Position numbers and translations under genes: made by a program
Assembly (NCBI RefSeq): GCF_022771645.1
Contig: NZ_JALFCU010000080.1
Span: 33,496 to 97,495 of the forward strand
Reading direction: 5' to 3'
Length of the DNA stretch: 64,000 nucleotides
Origin: Selenomonas sp.
GTDB taxonomy: Bacteria > Bacillota > Negativicutes > Selenomonadales > Selenomonadaceae
In this document: piece by piece, positions 37,916-46,121 of the stretch
Numbering within the stretch: position 1 is the first letter of the stretch
Layout: each line of letters begins with the position of its first letter
The notes under the pieces: model-generated
Seen by the model: the letters and a program-made list of their open reading frames with translations, nothing else
Told to the model about the DNA's origin: nothing
Databases searched by the model: none

Positions 37916-39612
37916 GCCTCCGCCTCCCGCACGGCCACGACGAGCGTGCGGTCATCGGCCGAGGAACGCACCGTGTAGTTGTCGAGCCACTTCGCGATGC
38001 GCTGCTCGATGGGATCGCCCGGCGCGATGTCCGCGTCTGCTGACAACATGGCGAGCTTCCGCTGGTCCGTCCAATAGGGCGCGAGCGCATCCTCCGTCGG
38101 CGCGAACCGCCGCGTGTAATGGAGTGCAACCTCCACGGACTTGTCGTTGACCCAGGGGAACGCGATCGGCTTGATGTTGCGCAGGCTGCGCCGCTCCTCG
38201 AGCGCATCCTCGAGCGTACCGGGCGTTGCGCGGAGCACGCCTTTCGGCGGCAGGAGGACGCCGTTCGCCAGCAGGTCGCAATAGAGGCGACGCATTTCTT
38301 TTTCATTCGGAAAATAATCGTCCGCCACGCCGTCCGTCATCGCGAAGATGTGCGTGACGTGTCCGCGGTAGAGCATCGTGCGCTTCTGGAGCTCCGCCGT
38401 CTCCGTCACGCGGGACGAGACGAGGAATTCCGTCTCGCCGACGTACTCGCCGCTGTCCGGCTTGCCGAGCAGGCGCTGCGCCTTGTCAAATGGCGCCGCT
38501 GCGTCGATGGCGGCGATCATGCCGTCGCCGACCTGACACGACAGCACGAGCGTGTCGCCTGTCGCGCCTGCCGGCAGGGCGATCGTGACGAGGAGCGTCG
38601 AGGCGAAGTCCGCGAGCACGGGCTTGCGGCCGAGCACGTCCGCGTAGCGCGGCTGCTCCGCACGTTGCTCGTAAGCCGTCTCAACGGCCTCGCGCGCCTC
38701 CTGCATCGACTGTTGGAGCGCCAGGACGAGCGGCTGCACGGCCGCCTGGAACGCGGTGCCGTCCGTCGCCTCGTCAAACGGGGCATAGAACGTTTCCACC
38801 GCGTCACAGGGTGCTGTGAGGTCCGTCAGCTTTTCCTTCAGGTACTTCACGGCCTGCTCGGAGGCGGCGTACGCGCCGATGCGCGAGAAATGCTTCGAGC
38901 CCGCGCCGTCGGCGACGGCGATGAGCTGGATGCGGTCGACGGCGTCGATGGCGAACCAGTCATCGGAGTTCGTGCCTTCGTGCTTGTGCTTCTTGCCGCG
39001 CACGCGCGCGCCGTACATCCCACCGGCCGGCGTATTCCGGTGCATGGCGTACGTTTCCGGCTTGCGGTCCGGCTCGACCGACTCGTCGGGGATATCCTTG
39101 TACTGCCAAAGCATCGTCGTGTGGCGGAGCACGTCATCATCCGAGAGAGGCTGCGGTGCCGGCTCAGGCGCAGACGCTTCTGCCTGCGATGCGGGAGATT
39201 CTGCGGGGACAGCAGCCGTCGCCTGATCTGCCACCGGTTTTGCGGGGGCGACAGCGTCCGCCTGTGCCTCCACTGGTTTTATCGGGGCGGCAGCCGTTTC
39301 CTGCGCCTCCGCTGGTTTTGCAGAGGTGGCAGCCGTTTCCTGCGCCTCCGCTGCTTTTTCGGGGGCAACAGGCGTTTCCTGCACATCCGCCGGTTTTGCG
39401 GGGGTGGCAGCCGTTTCCTGCGCCGTCACCGGGTTCGACGGGATGACGGCCGGTTCTTGCACGTCCGGCACGATGATAAATGACCGCGATTTGTACAGCG
39501 TCACGTCCGGCAGGATGACGGCGCGCACGTCCGCATGACGCTGCCGCGCGTCATTCATGATGACTTTCGTCGTTCGGATGGGAATCTGGTATCCCTGCTG
39601 ATCCTGTTCCAT
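37912..39612 (-). CDS. PP2C-family Ser/Thr phosphatase of the TerY triad
   Basis: 566 residues. The N-terminal ~45 residues are basic/hydrophobic, then ~110 residues of Ala/Pro/Thr/Glu repeats. The PP2C domain (~190-480) shows VADGAGSKHFSRIGA, STLLVTIALPAG, LSCQVGDGMIAAI and FAMTDGVADDYFP, the metal-binding Asp motifs of the family. Expected to reverse the action of the adjacent kinase. The start has GAGGAGGGG upstream. Between TerY (32 bp) and the kinase (4-nt overlap). Confidence 0.9.
   Translation of the reverse strand: MEQDQQGYQIPIRTTKVIMNDARQRHADVRAVILPDVTLYKSRSFIIVPDVQEPAVIPSNPVTAQETAATPAKPADVQETPVAPEKAAEAQETAATSAKPAEAQETAAAPIKPVEAQADAVAPAKPVADQATAAVPAESPASQAEASAPEPAPQPLSDDDVLRHTTMLWQYKDIPDESVEPDRKPETYAMHRNTPAGGMYGARVRGKKHKHEGTNSDDWFAIDAVDRIQLIAVADGAGSKHFSRIGAYAASEQAVKYLKEKLTDLTAPCDAVETFYAPFDEATDGTAFQAAVQPLVLALQQSMQEAREAVETAYEQRAEQPRYADVLGRKPVLADFASTLLVTIALPAGATGDTLVLSCQVGDGMIAAIDAAAPFDKAQRLLGKPDSGEYVGETEFLVSSRVTETAELQKRTMLYRGHVTHIFAMTDGVADDYFPNEKEMRRLYCDLLANGVLLPPKGVLRATPGTLEDALEERRSLRNIKPIAFPWVNDKSVEVALHYTRRFAPTEDALAPYWTDQRKLAMLSADADIAPGDPIEQRIAKWLDNYTVRSSADDRTLVVAVREAEA
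39146..39470 (-). repeat. Degenerate ~45-bp tandem coding repeat in the PP2C gene
   Basis: About seven units encoding variants of A-P-x-K-P-x-E-A-Q-E-T-A-A (with V and D variants). A flexible linker between the N-terminal segment and the phosphatase domain; copy number probably varies between strains. Confidence 0.75.
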
Positions 39613-39644
39613 GCAGCGCCCCTCCTCTCGTCATGCGTTTGCTG

Positions 39645-40292
39645 TCAGGGAACGACCGTGAAGCCCTGCGGCGGCGGCGGGAGCTCGATGTTGCTGCCCG
39701 GCTTCGCGTCGAGGCTCTTCGACGACATTTTGATCGAGCCGGAGACCCAGGCAAAGAATTTCGCGAGGTCGCCCGACGACAGGCTGTTCATCATGAGCAC
39801 GTTGTCCGTGAGGCGCTTCAGGCACGTCGTGTCCGCGCCCGCGCCCGCTGCGCAGGCGATAATGTTCGCGGCCTTCAACGTCTTGATGCTCTCGGCCTGG
39901 CGATCGAATTCTTCCGTGTCCGTCGGCATACCGTCCGTCAGGATGAAGACGAGCGGACGCCAATCGCCCTTCTGCTCCGGCGTATTCTTGCGCACTTCGC
40001 GGTCGATGCACTCACGCAGCACAGCGAGCGCGCCGCCGAGCGACGTCGCGCCGCCCGCTTCGAGCTGCGGCTCTTTGAACAGCATGAGCTCTGTGAGCTG
40101 CGTCGTCTGTTTCGCCTGGCTCGCGAACGTGATGACGGACAGGTAGGCCGTCTCAAGCGCCTGCGGGTCGCCGCGCAGTTCCGACAGCAGCGCCTTCACG
40201 CCCTGGCGGACAGCCTCGATCGGCTCTCCCATCATCGAGCCCGAGCAATCGAGCAGCAAATAGACCGGCAAGCGGCGTACATAATCTCCCAT
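39645..40292 (-). CDS. TerY-like von Willebrand factor A protein
   Basis: 215 residues. vWA fold with a complete MIDAS: LLLDCSGSMMGEPI, the Thr in TSLGGALAVL, and TDGMPTDTEEF. First gene of the Ter operon. The ATG at 40292 has GGAGGG 7 nt upstream. TerY is proposed to bind metal or act as adaptor for the phosphatase/kinase pair that follows. Confidence 0.92.
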   Translation of the reverse strand: MGDYVRRLPVYLLLDCSGSMMGEPIEAVRQGVKALLSELRGDPQALETAYLSVITFASQAKQTTQLTELMLFKEPQLEAGGATSLGGALAVLRECIDREVRKNTPEQKGDWRPLVFILTDGMPTDTEEFDRQAESIKTLKAANIIACAAGAGADTTCLKRLTDNVLMMNSLSSGDLAKFFAWVSGSIKMSSKSLDAKPGSNIELPPPPQGFTVVP

Positions 40293-40340
40293 GAGAAATC
40301 CCTCCTGAAATACTGGCAAACGACGCACTCCCGCCCGATC

Positions 40341-40358
40341 GTTCCGTTCGAAACGAAC
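40341..40358. promoter_or_regulatory. Candidate operator in the Ter operon leader
   Basis: Imperfect palindrome GTTCCGTTCGAAACGAAC centred on TTCGAA, between the promoter and the TerY start. Regulator unknown. Confidence 0.4.
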
Positions 40359-40393
40359 TGCGCGGAAACGCGACTTTTGTTCACGATATTTTT

Positions 40394-40422
40394 ATTATAA
40401 CGAATTTTGTTTTGATTGTAAA
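40394..40422 (-). promoter_or_regulatory. Main promoter of the Ter operon
   Basis: -35 TTTACA (minus strand 40417-40422), 17-bp spacer, -10 TATAAT (40394-40399). Transcript starts near 40387, giving a ~95-nt leader. Confidence 0.8.
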
Positions 40423-40516
40423 CCGCAGAGGCTCTCATTCTGTCCGATCTCTCTAAATCATATATAACATTTTACGAGATATTCCTCCGATGTAAAAAAG
40501 TTGCTCCCCCACGAAT

Positions 40517-40562
40517 AAAAAGCCGCCCGTCCGTGCAATTTTTTTCGCACGGGCGGGCGGCT
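40517..40562 (-). terminator. Terminator after the TerC/membrane-protein unit
   Basis: GC-rich stem GCCGCCCG.CCGTGC / GCACGG.CGGGCGGC with an A/T loop; minus strand ends in TTTTTATT. Ends the transcript of the gene at 40568. Confidence 0.88.
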
Positions 40563-40567
40563 GTGGC

Positions 40568-41179
40568 TCACCGGTATTCGAGATTGCGGTTCGCGTTCCT
40601 CACCTCTTCGCTGACAGGCAGCGACGCTTCGTAGCGGCGGATGATGACGGTCGTCGTCAGGACGCCCGCGAGCAGCACGATGGCCGCCAGCAGGATGACG
40701 CGGCCGGCGTTGTCATCGCTGTCGCCGTCACCGAGGACGCCGCCGAGGCCGTCCTTGACGGTGGCGAGCGCCGGGCCGAAGCTCTGGACGGCGTTGTACG
40801 TGTTGTACGCCGTCGCGAACGTGTTCCAGCCCGCGACGCCGATGTTCATGAGCGATTTCTCGCGCGCGACGTTGATCCACGACTGGATCGTGATGACGAT
40901 GGCCGAGCCGATGGCCGGGATGATGATCATGAGGTACATGAGGCTCATGAGCACACCGAGCATCGCCGGCGGCAGATACCCCGCCGAAACGGCGATATAG
41001 CTGACGAGGAACGCATAGACGTATGTGAAGCCGACGGCCGACTGGATGGCGCCGGCCCAGACGACGAGGCGGATCCAGCCGCCGAGCGCCTTCGACTCGG
41101 CCCAGACGCGGCCGACGTTCCTGGCGTTCAGGAAACTGACGACGAGGTTGAAAATGAGGACGAGCAGCAACATGCCCAT
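40568..41179 (-). CDS. Four-span membrane protein of unknown function, downstream of terC
   Basis: 203 residues with about five hydrophobic segments: the N-terminus (MGMLLLVLIFNLVVSFLNA), LVVWAGAIQSAVGFTYVYAF, MLGVLMSLMYLMIIIPAIGS, a glycine-rich loop GGVLGDGDSDDN, and a final span VILLAAIVLLAGVLTTTVII. No known family recognised. Start at 41179 (ATG GGC) uses AAAGGA 10 nt upstream; the earlier TTG sits on that site. Probably co-transcribed with terC and so under the Mn riboswitch. Confidence 0.78.
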   Translation of the reverse strand: MGMLLLVLIFNLVVSFLNARNVGRVWAESKALGGWIRLVVWAGAIQSAVGFTYVYAFLVSYIAVSAGYLPPAMLGVLMSLMYLMIIIPAIGSAIVITIQSWINVAREKSLMNIGVAGWNTFATAYNTYNAVQSFGPALATVKDGLGGVLGDGDSDDNAGRVILLAAIVLLAGVLTTTVIIRRYEASLPVSEEVRNANRNLEYR

Positions 41180-41203
41180 AAAAATCAAATCCTTTCTTTC
41201 TAT

Positions 41204-41905
41204 TTACGCTACGCTCGCGCTTGCTTGGCGACGAGCTTTGAAATGGCCGACAACGCAGACGAGGAGCGCGAGCGCGGCGGGCAGGACGTAGCCGCCCGCA
41301 CTGCCGAACACGGCGAAGATGTCCGCGAGGTGCGCACCGACAGCCTTGTCCGCCAGCAGCATCTTGCCCGCCGTCCAGCCGATGACGGCCGCGCCAGCGT
41401 ACATGAGCACTGGGAAGCGGTCCATGACCTTGCCGAGCAGGCTGCTGCCCGCGACGACGATGGGGATGCTGATGAGGATGCCGGCCGCCGCGAGCAGGAA
41501 ATGTCCCTGCGCCGCGCCCGCGATCGACAGCACGTTGTCGAGGCTCATCGCGACGTCCGCGACGAGGATCGTCTTGACGGCGCCGCCGAGCGTCTGCGCC
41601 TCCGCGACGGGACCGCCGCCCTTCTTGTGCGACGGGTCGAGCAGCTTCGCGGCGATCGGCAGCAGGATGAGTCCGCCGAGCGCCTGCAGGCACGGGACCT
41701 GCAGCAGCTCGACCGCGACGAACATCAGCGCGATGCGGACGGCGACCGCGCCGCCCGTCCCGATGAGCACGGCTTTTTTCCGCGCCGCCTCCGGCAGCGC
41801 GTTCGCCGCCATCGCGATGACGACGGCGTTGTCGCCGGCGAGCGCGAGGTCCATGACGACGATCGTGCCGAGCGCCAAAAAGAATTCCATCGAAAAAGTT
41901 TCCAA
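41204..41905 (-). CDS. terC: TerC-family membrane protein (probable Mn2+ exporter)
   Basis: 233 residues, seven predicted spans with the two family acidic motifs DLALAGDNAVVIAMA and DVAMSLDNVLSIAGA. Start is probably TTG at 41905: GGGAG lies 8 nt upstream, while the ATG six codons later has no site. The longer frame to 42016 is inside the riboswitch terminator. TerC/Alx proteins export Mn2+ or serve protein metalation; the riboswitch upstream supports Mn2+ here. Confidence 0.92.
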   Translation of the reverse strand: METFSMEFFLALGTIVVMDLALAGDNAVVIAMAANALPEAARKKAVLIGTGGAVAVRIALMFVAVELLQVPCLQALGGLILLPIAAKLLDPSHKKGGGPVAEAQTLGGAVKTILVADVAMSLDNVLSIAGAAQGHFLLAAAGILISIPIVVAGSSLLGKVMDRFPVLMYAGAAVIGWTAGKMLLADKAVGAHLADIFAVFGSAGGYVLPAALALLVCVVGHFKARRQASASVA

Positions 41906-41977
41906 GATACATGCTCCCTTTCTAAAAAACACACCGCCGCAAGCGCACGCGCGCTGCGGACATGGGAAGCAGATACC

Positions 41978-42025
41978 AAAAAAGACTTTCACATGGTATC
42001 TGTTTCCAGGTATCATGCGAAAGTC
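41978..42025 (-). terminator. Riboswitch expression-platform terminator of terC
   Basis: Minus-strand stem GACTTTCGCATGATAC / GTATCATGTGAAAGTC-type arms followed by TTTTTT. Its 5' arm (42019-42025) is also the conserved GACTTTC end of the aptamer, so aptamer folding and termination compete. Confidence 0.85.
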
Positions 42026-42112
42026 TCACCCATTGCGATGTTGCAACGCCCCTGCCAACCCGCGACGCGGGCAGTGATTGTTGACAGGAACCTTTGAGGT
42101 TACTCCCCTTCG
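42019..42112 (-). ncRNA. yybP-ykoY (Mn2+) riboswitch upstream of terC
   Basis: Minus strand contains the two conserved blocks of this class: GGGGAGTAACCT at the 5' side (42097-42110) and GGGTGAGACTTTC at the 3' side (42019-42031). Between them are a GC stem (CCCGCGTCGCGGG) and the conserved GTTGGC/CAGGGG region. Known to bind Mn2+ and to control terC/alx and P-type ATPases. Arrangement predicts an ON switch. Confidence 0.85.
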
Positions 42113-42129
42113 CTCTTTGCTATGGTTTG

Positions 42130-42158
42130 AGTATAGCAAGAGCGGAGCGACCTGTCAA
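42130..42158 (-). promoter_or_regulatory. Promoter of the terC riboswitch transcript
   Basis: -35 TTGACA (42153-42158), 17-bp spacer, -10 TATACT (42130-42135); transcript starts near 42123, right before the aptamer. Confidence 0.85.
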
Positions 42159-42390
42159 GCGGCCAATCACGGTCGAACGTGTAGGTTTAGATGAAAAAAC
42201 GGTTGCAAAACTCAACGAATACAAATTATTAACGAACACGTTACATAGCTTTTACTTTATTCACAATGGAAAACGTTATATTATGACTCGTAAGGACAAG
42301 CTATCCCACTTCTACTTACACGGCATGTGTTCCATCCCATCCGCATGCCGGACACATTCTTTACTCAATTTTACAACATATTTCCTAGGC
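42159..42390. other. AT-rich spacer without a supported gene
   Basis: Noticeably lower GC than the rest of the window. A plus-strand frame here reads plausible protein for ~60 residues (around VERVGLDEKTVAKLNEYKLL) but lacks a start with a ribosome site and runs through two terminators. It may be a relic of a transferred gene; otherwise I see nothing in it. Confidence 0.4.
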
Positions 42391-42469
42391 AAAAGCCCGC
42401 TGGTCGTTCCCAAGCCAGCGGGCTTTTGCTATCTCGGAGGAGGCGTAACGAAACGTTACGCCTCCTCCG
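42391..42469 (-). terminator. Two tandem hairpins ending the diguanylate cyclase gene
   Basis: 42435-42469: stem CGGAGGAGGCGTAACG/CGTTACGCCTCCTCCG, which includes the stop codon. 42391-42427: stem AAAAGCCCGCTGG/CCAGCGGGCTTTT with a U-run on both strands. The second is the actual intrinsic terminator. Confidence 0.85.
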
Positions 42470-44039
42470 TTTTCTTTCCATTTGTCACTACATATCTCCT
42501 CCGTCCGTTCTGCTTCGCGACATACATCGCTGCGTCTGCGAGCTGGACGAGGTCGTCGACAGTGCGCGCGTCCGTCGGGTAGCGCGCGATGCCGATGCTG
42601 GCGGAGACGTGCGCCTCGATGTCGCCGCCCGCGAGGCGGAACGGCTGCTCGAGGCTGTCGATGACGGCCTGGCCTTTCTGCTCGATCTCGAGGTCGTTCG
42701 CGCCCGGCAGGAACATGAGGAACTCGTCGCCGCCGAGGCGGCAGACGATCTCCGTGCGCCCGGCAATGGCGATGAGGCGGCGGCCGACCTCGATGAGGAG
42801 CTCGTCGCCGGCTGCGTGGCCGTACGTGTCATTGACTTCCTTGAATTTGTCAAGATCGATGAAGAACAGCGCCGCGAGACGGTCTTTGCCATAGGCCTCG
42901 ACGAGCACGCGGCGTGCCGTGTTCATGAAGTGGCGACGGTTTGGCAGGCCCGTGAGGCTGTCGTGGTACGCCATGGCTTGGATCTTGTGCGCGGCGGCCT
43001 GCTGCTTTTCCTGCGCGCAGACGAGGAGGTCGATCATGTGGTTGAGGTTTTTCGCGATGTCGCCGAGCTCGTCCGTGCCGTGGTACTCAAAGCGCTGGCT
43101 GTAGTCGCCCTGCCCGACGAGGCGGATGACCTGACCAGCGCGCAGGAAACCGTGCGTCACGCGGCGGTTCATGGAGTAGAGCACGGCGATGGCGATGAGC
43201 GCGATGATGATGCCGAGCACGAGCGTGCGCTGCAGGATGGACGTCACGGGCGCGAGCGCCGCGTCGTAATCGCGCACGAGCATGAGGCTCCAATGCACGT
43301 TGATCTCCGGGATATCAATCGTCTGATAGACGCCGATGAGGCGCCGCCCGTCGTCCATCGTGAACAGGCCGCCGTCCTGCGCCCCTGCGAGCACGTCTCC
43401 CACGTCGTCCGCGTCCCTGCCGTCCGGCGCGGCGATGATATTCTGTCCGTTGTCGAGGAGATAGACCTCGCAGTCCGGGTCGCTGTTCGCTGACTGGATG
43501 AGGTTCTTGAGGTCTGTCGTGCGGATGTCGGCCATGATGAGGCCGACGGGATTGCGCGAGGCGTCAAAAATGCCTTTCGTAATCGTCACGATGTCGTTGC
43601 CCGTCGAACGCGACACGTAGACGTCGCTGATCGCGCCGTGGTGCGTGCGCTTGAAATCCTGGAACCACGCGCGGTCGCCACGCGGCCCGCCTTCGCCCCA
43701 CGAGCGCGCGATCTGGTCGCCGTTCATATCGACGGTCGACAGCAGCTCGTAGTGCGGATGATTGCGCGCCGTCTTGAGCAGAATGAACTGCTGCTGCTCG
43801 ACCGGTCGCTCCATGATGTCCGGATAGTCGGCGAGCATGCCGATGACCTCGTCCTCGGCGCGGATGTTGCGCTCGATGTGCGCGGCGAGGATGTGCGTGA
43901 GCTGGCTGTCGCCCGTGCGGATTTTCTGCTCATAGTAGCCGACGACCGCCAGGTGCACGATGCCCATGAACGCCAACACCGTCGCGAACAGCGCGGCGCT
44001 GACGACAAATGTATATTTTTCGTTGATGGAGACCTTCAT
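42456..44039 (-). CDS. Membrane diguanylate cyclase (dCache-HAMP-GGDEF)
   Basis: 527 residues. TM1 near 12-33, a periplasmic double-Cache-like sensor (~36-275; SYVYQTIDIPEIN-type fold with WFQDFKRTHHGAISDVYVSR), and TM2 RTLVLGIIIALIAIAVLYSM. HAMP (GQGDYSQRFEYHGTDELGDI) and a C-terminal GGDEF domain follow: DSLTGLPNRRHF and RLGGDEFLMF. The RxxD product-inhibition site is absent (RTE precedes). Presumably makes c-di-GMP in response to an extracellular small molecule. Monocistronic. Confidence 0.92.
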   Translation of the reverse strand: MKVSINEKYTFVVSAALFATVLAFMGIVHLAVVGYYEQKIRTGDSQLTHILAAHIERNIRAEDEVIGMLADYPDIMERPVEQQQFILLKTARNHPHYELLSTVDMNGDQIARSWGEGGPRGDRAWFQDFKRTHHGAISDVYVSRSTGNDIVTITKGIFDASRNPVGLIMADIRTTDLKNLIQSANSDPDCEVYLLDNGQNIIAAPDGRDADDVGDVLAGAQDGGLFTMDDGRRLIGVYQTIDIPEINVHWSLMLVRDYDAALAPVTSILQRTLVLGIIIALIAIAVLYSMNRRVTHGFLRAGQVIRLVGQGDYSQRFEYHGTDELGDIAKNLNHMIDLLVCAQEKQQAAAHKIQAMAYHDSLTGLPNRRHFMNTARRVLVEAYGKDRLAALFFIDLDKFKEVNDTYGHAAGDELLIEVGRRLIAIAGRTEIVCRLGGDEFLMFLPGANDLEIEQKGQAVIDSLEQPFRLAGGDIEAHVSASIGIARYPTDARTVDDLVQLADAAMYVAKQNGRRRYVVTNGKKTEEA

Positions 44040-44112
44040 CCCGTATCACCCCAAAGATATGGACGAGCTTCCCAAATTCCCCTGTTTTGTTCTCTTCCAT
44101 TATAACACAGTT

Positions 44113-45969
44113 TTATCTTTTTTTGTCGTTCTCTCCTGTGTTTTCTTTTGTAGTGTTCGACGCGTCTACACTCTTTTCCTCTTTTTGTTTTTTCCGCGCT
44201 TCCGCTGCCTCTTTCTCCGCATCCGCGCGCGCCTTCCGAACCTTGTCGTAGGCGTCCGCATCGATTTCTTTCAAATATTCGTCGGGAATGCGAGCCGCCG
44301 CCTTCGGCGCGAGGTCATAGAACGCGCGGTAATCTGCGAGCGCATTCGCGCGGTCGCCCTCTTCGTCGTAGAGCATCGCACGCAGGAGGCGCGCCGTGGC
44401 GTTCCGTTCGTCGACGGCGATGCCCTGCGCAGCAGAGTCGATGGCGCTGGCGCGGTCGCCTTGCATCCAATAGATGTCGGCGCGGTTGAGGAAATTGTAG
44501 ACGTTCGCCGGGTCTTCCGCGCAGGCCGCGTCCGCGCAGGCGAGGCCGCCCGTGAAATCACCGCTGACGGCGAGCGCGCGCCCCTGAATCCCGAGCGTCT
44601 CGGCGTGGTCGTCGAGGTTCGGCGAGGCGAGCGCGCGGTCGATCATCAGGCGCGCCTTCTCTGCATCGCCCGCATCGCTGTAGCGGTCGCTGTTCTCGCG
44701 CATGCGCTTCGTCTGCGACGCGGTCGCGTTCGCAGCCTTGTCGTAGGCCGCCGCAAGTTCCGCGCGTTCTTTCGCCTCCGCCTCCTCGAGCTTCTGGCGC
44801 GCGCCCGTGGCCGCTTCGCCCGCATATGCCGCCGTCACGAGGCGCACGAGCTCGGCTTTGAGATTCTGCTGGCGCACGGCGGCCGTGAGCAGCGGCGCTT
44901 TCGCGTGCTCCCAGTCGCCTGCGGCATCAAGCGCCCAGCCCACAGGCGACGCATAGTCGTGGAACAGCCGCCCAAGCTCGCCGGCATAGAGATACGCGCT
45001 TTCCGCCGTGTTGTCGTAGTCCTCGGCCGTGAACGCGCCCTCGAGGAACGGCACGCCGTCGATGCAGACGGTCTTGCGGTCTTTCACGGTCACGTGACCC
45101 GCGCTGTACGCCGTCAGCTGCTCCATGAGCCGCGCCTCGCGGAGTTCCGTGTCGGGATGGTCGTTGTAGTTTTCCTTTTTCTTCTCGTCGGGGTCTTGGT
45201 ACTCGAGGAAGTTCTCCGACTGCTCGCGCAGGTACGCGCCCATGCGCGCCATGGCCGCCGCACCGCCGCCCGGGTTGAAGCCCGCGCGCGCCATGATGCG
45301 GAAGCCCCCGGCGTCGGCCTCGTACTCCGTCGGCAGCGTGAACATTTTTGCTGACGAATACACGGTCAGCTTCATGAGCTGCTGCCAGTCCATGACGCCC
45401 GTCGCCATGTTGAGGAGCGACAGGCCGTAGTACGTCGCCATCGTCTTCGCGTAGACTTCGGCGCTGTGATGCGCGAGGCCGTGCGTCATCTCGTGGCCGA
45501 GCACGGCCGCGATCTCGTTTTCGTTATCGAGAATGCGCACGAGGCCGCGGTTCACGGCGATGAAATCCGTCGGATAGCACGCCGCATTGAAGAGCGGATC
45601 GTCATTGACGTGCCACGTAAACGGCAGCGCGTCCGCCGGCAGCACGAAGACGTCCGGCTGCGTCAGCCGCGCCATGACGCCGTCTACGACCTGCACGTCG
45701 CGCGCGTTGCGATCCGTGCCGCTTGCCTGGATGTCCTGCCAGAGGCTCTGCTGCTGGTACGCTGCGTTGTTGCCGACGTCGAGCATCATCGACAGGCTCG
45801 ACTTATACGCGATGAGTCCCGAGAGCGCCGACGCCGCCACGCCCCAGCCCGTGTCGCTCATCGCATGAGCCACCGGCGCAGCGCCTCCCGTCATACCCAT
45901 AAACAAAACGGCCACCACAAACTGCGAAACCCGTTTCTTCCACGTGATACGCAAAATCTGCCACCCCAC
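44113..45969 (-). CDS. M48-family metalloprotease with C-terminal TPR-like repeats
   Basis: 618 residues with a signal/anchor segment (VSQFVVAVLFMGMTGGAA). Zinc site VLGHEMTHGLAHHSAEV (HExxH) and the downstream Glu ligand in YEADAGGFRIMARAG. The C-terminal half is helical and repeat-like (~400-590), as in BepA-type periplasmic proteases that act on outer-membrane protein assembly. It ends in a Lys/Glu-rich tail. Start is uncertain: GTG at 45969 has no clear site; TTG twelve nt later (MRITWKKR) has GGGGTGG upstream. Fits an outer-membrane organism. Confidence 0.88.
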   Translation of the reverse strand: MGWQILRITWKKRVSQFVVAVLFMGMTGGAAPVAHAMSDTGWGVAASALSGLIAYKSSLSMMLDVGNNAAYQQQSLWQDIQASGTDRNARDVQVVDGVMARLTQPDVFVLPADALPFTWHVNDDPLFNAACYPTDFIAVNRGLVRILDNENEIAAVLGHEMTHGLAHHSAEVYAKTMATYYGLSLLNMATGVMDWQQLMKLTVYSSAKMFTLPTEYEADAGGFRIMARAGFNPGGGAAAMARMGAYLREQSENFLEYQDPDEKKKENYNDHPDTELREARLMEQLTAYSAGHVTVKDRKTVCIDGVPFLEGAFTAEDYDNTAESAYLYAGELGRLFHDYASPVGWALDAAGDWEHAKAPLLTAAVRQQNLKAELVRLVTAAYAGEAATGARQKLEEAEAKERAELAAAYDKAANATASQTKRMRENSDRYSDAGDAEKARLMIDRALASPNLDDHAETLGIQGRALAVSGDFTGGLACADAACAEDPANVYNFLNRADIYWMQGDRASAIDSAAQGIAVDERNATARLLRAMLYDEEGDRANALADYRAFYDLAPKAAARIPDEYLKEIDADAYDKVRKARADAEKEAAEARKKQKEEKSVDASNTTKENTGENDKKR

Positions 45970-46078
45970 TCATACATTCGAATTTCCACGTAGTTTAGCA
46001 TACTTGCATGAAAATCTATCGACAAATTGCAAATTCGCATCCGCTGCATTCCTGACGATACGCTTTCGAAACACAAAA

Positions 46079-46103
46079 ACAGGGAGCCGTACGCTCCCTG
46101 TTG
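46079..46103 (-). terminator. Terminator of the rnf operon
   Basis: Minus-strand ACAGGGAGC/GCTCCCTGT stem followed by TTTTTGTGTTT, 19 bp after the rnfB stop. Confidence 0.88.
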
Positions 46104-46121
46104 CTTGTGTGGATGGTATTG

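Noticed and set aside
42094..42582. Plus-strand frame of 162 codons between terC and the diguanylate cyclase
   Set aside because: No start with a ribosome site; it overlaps the riboswitch promoter, two terminator hairpins and the end of a real gene. Kept only as a possible relic.
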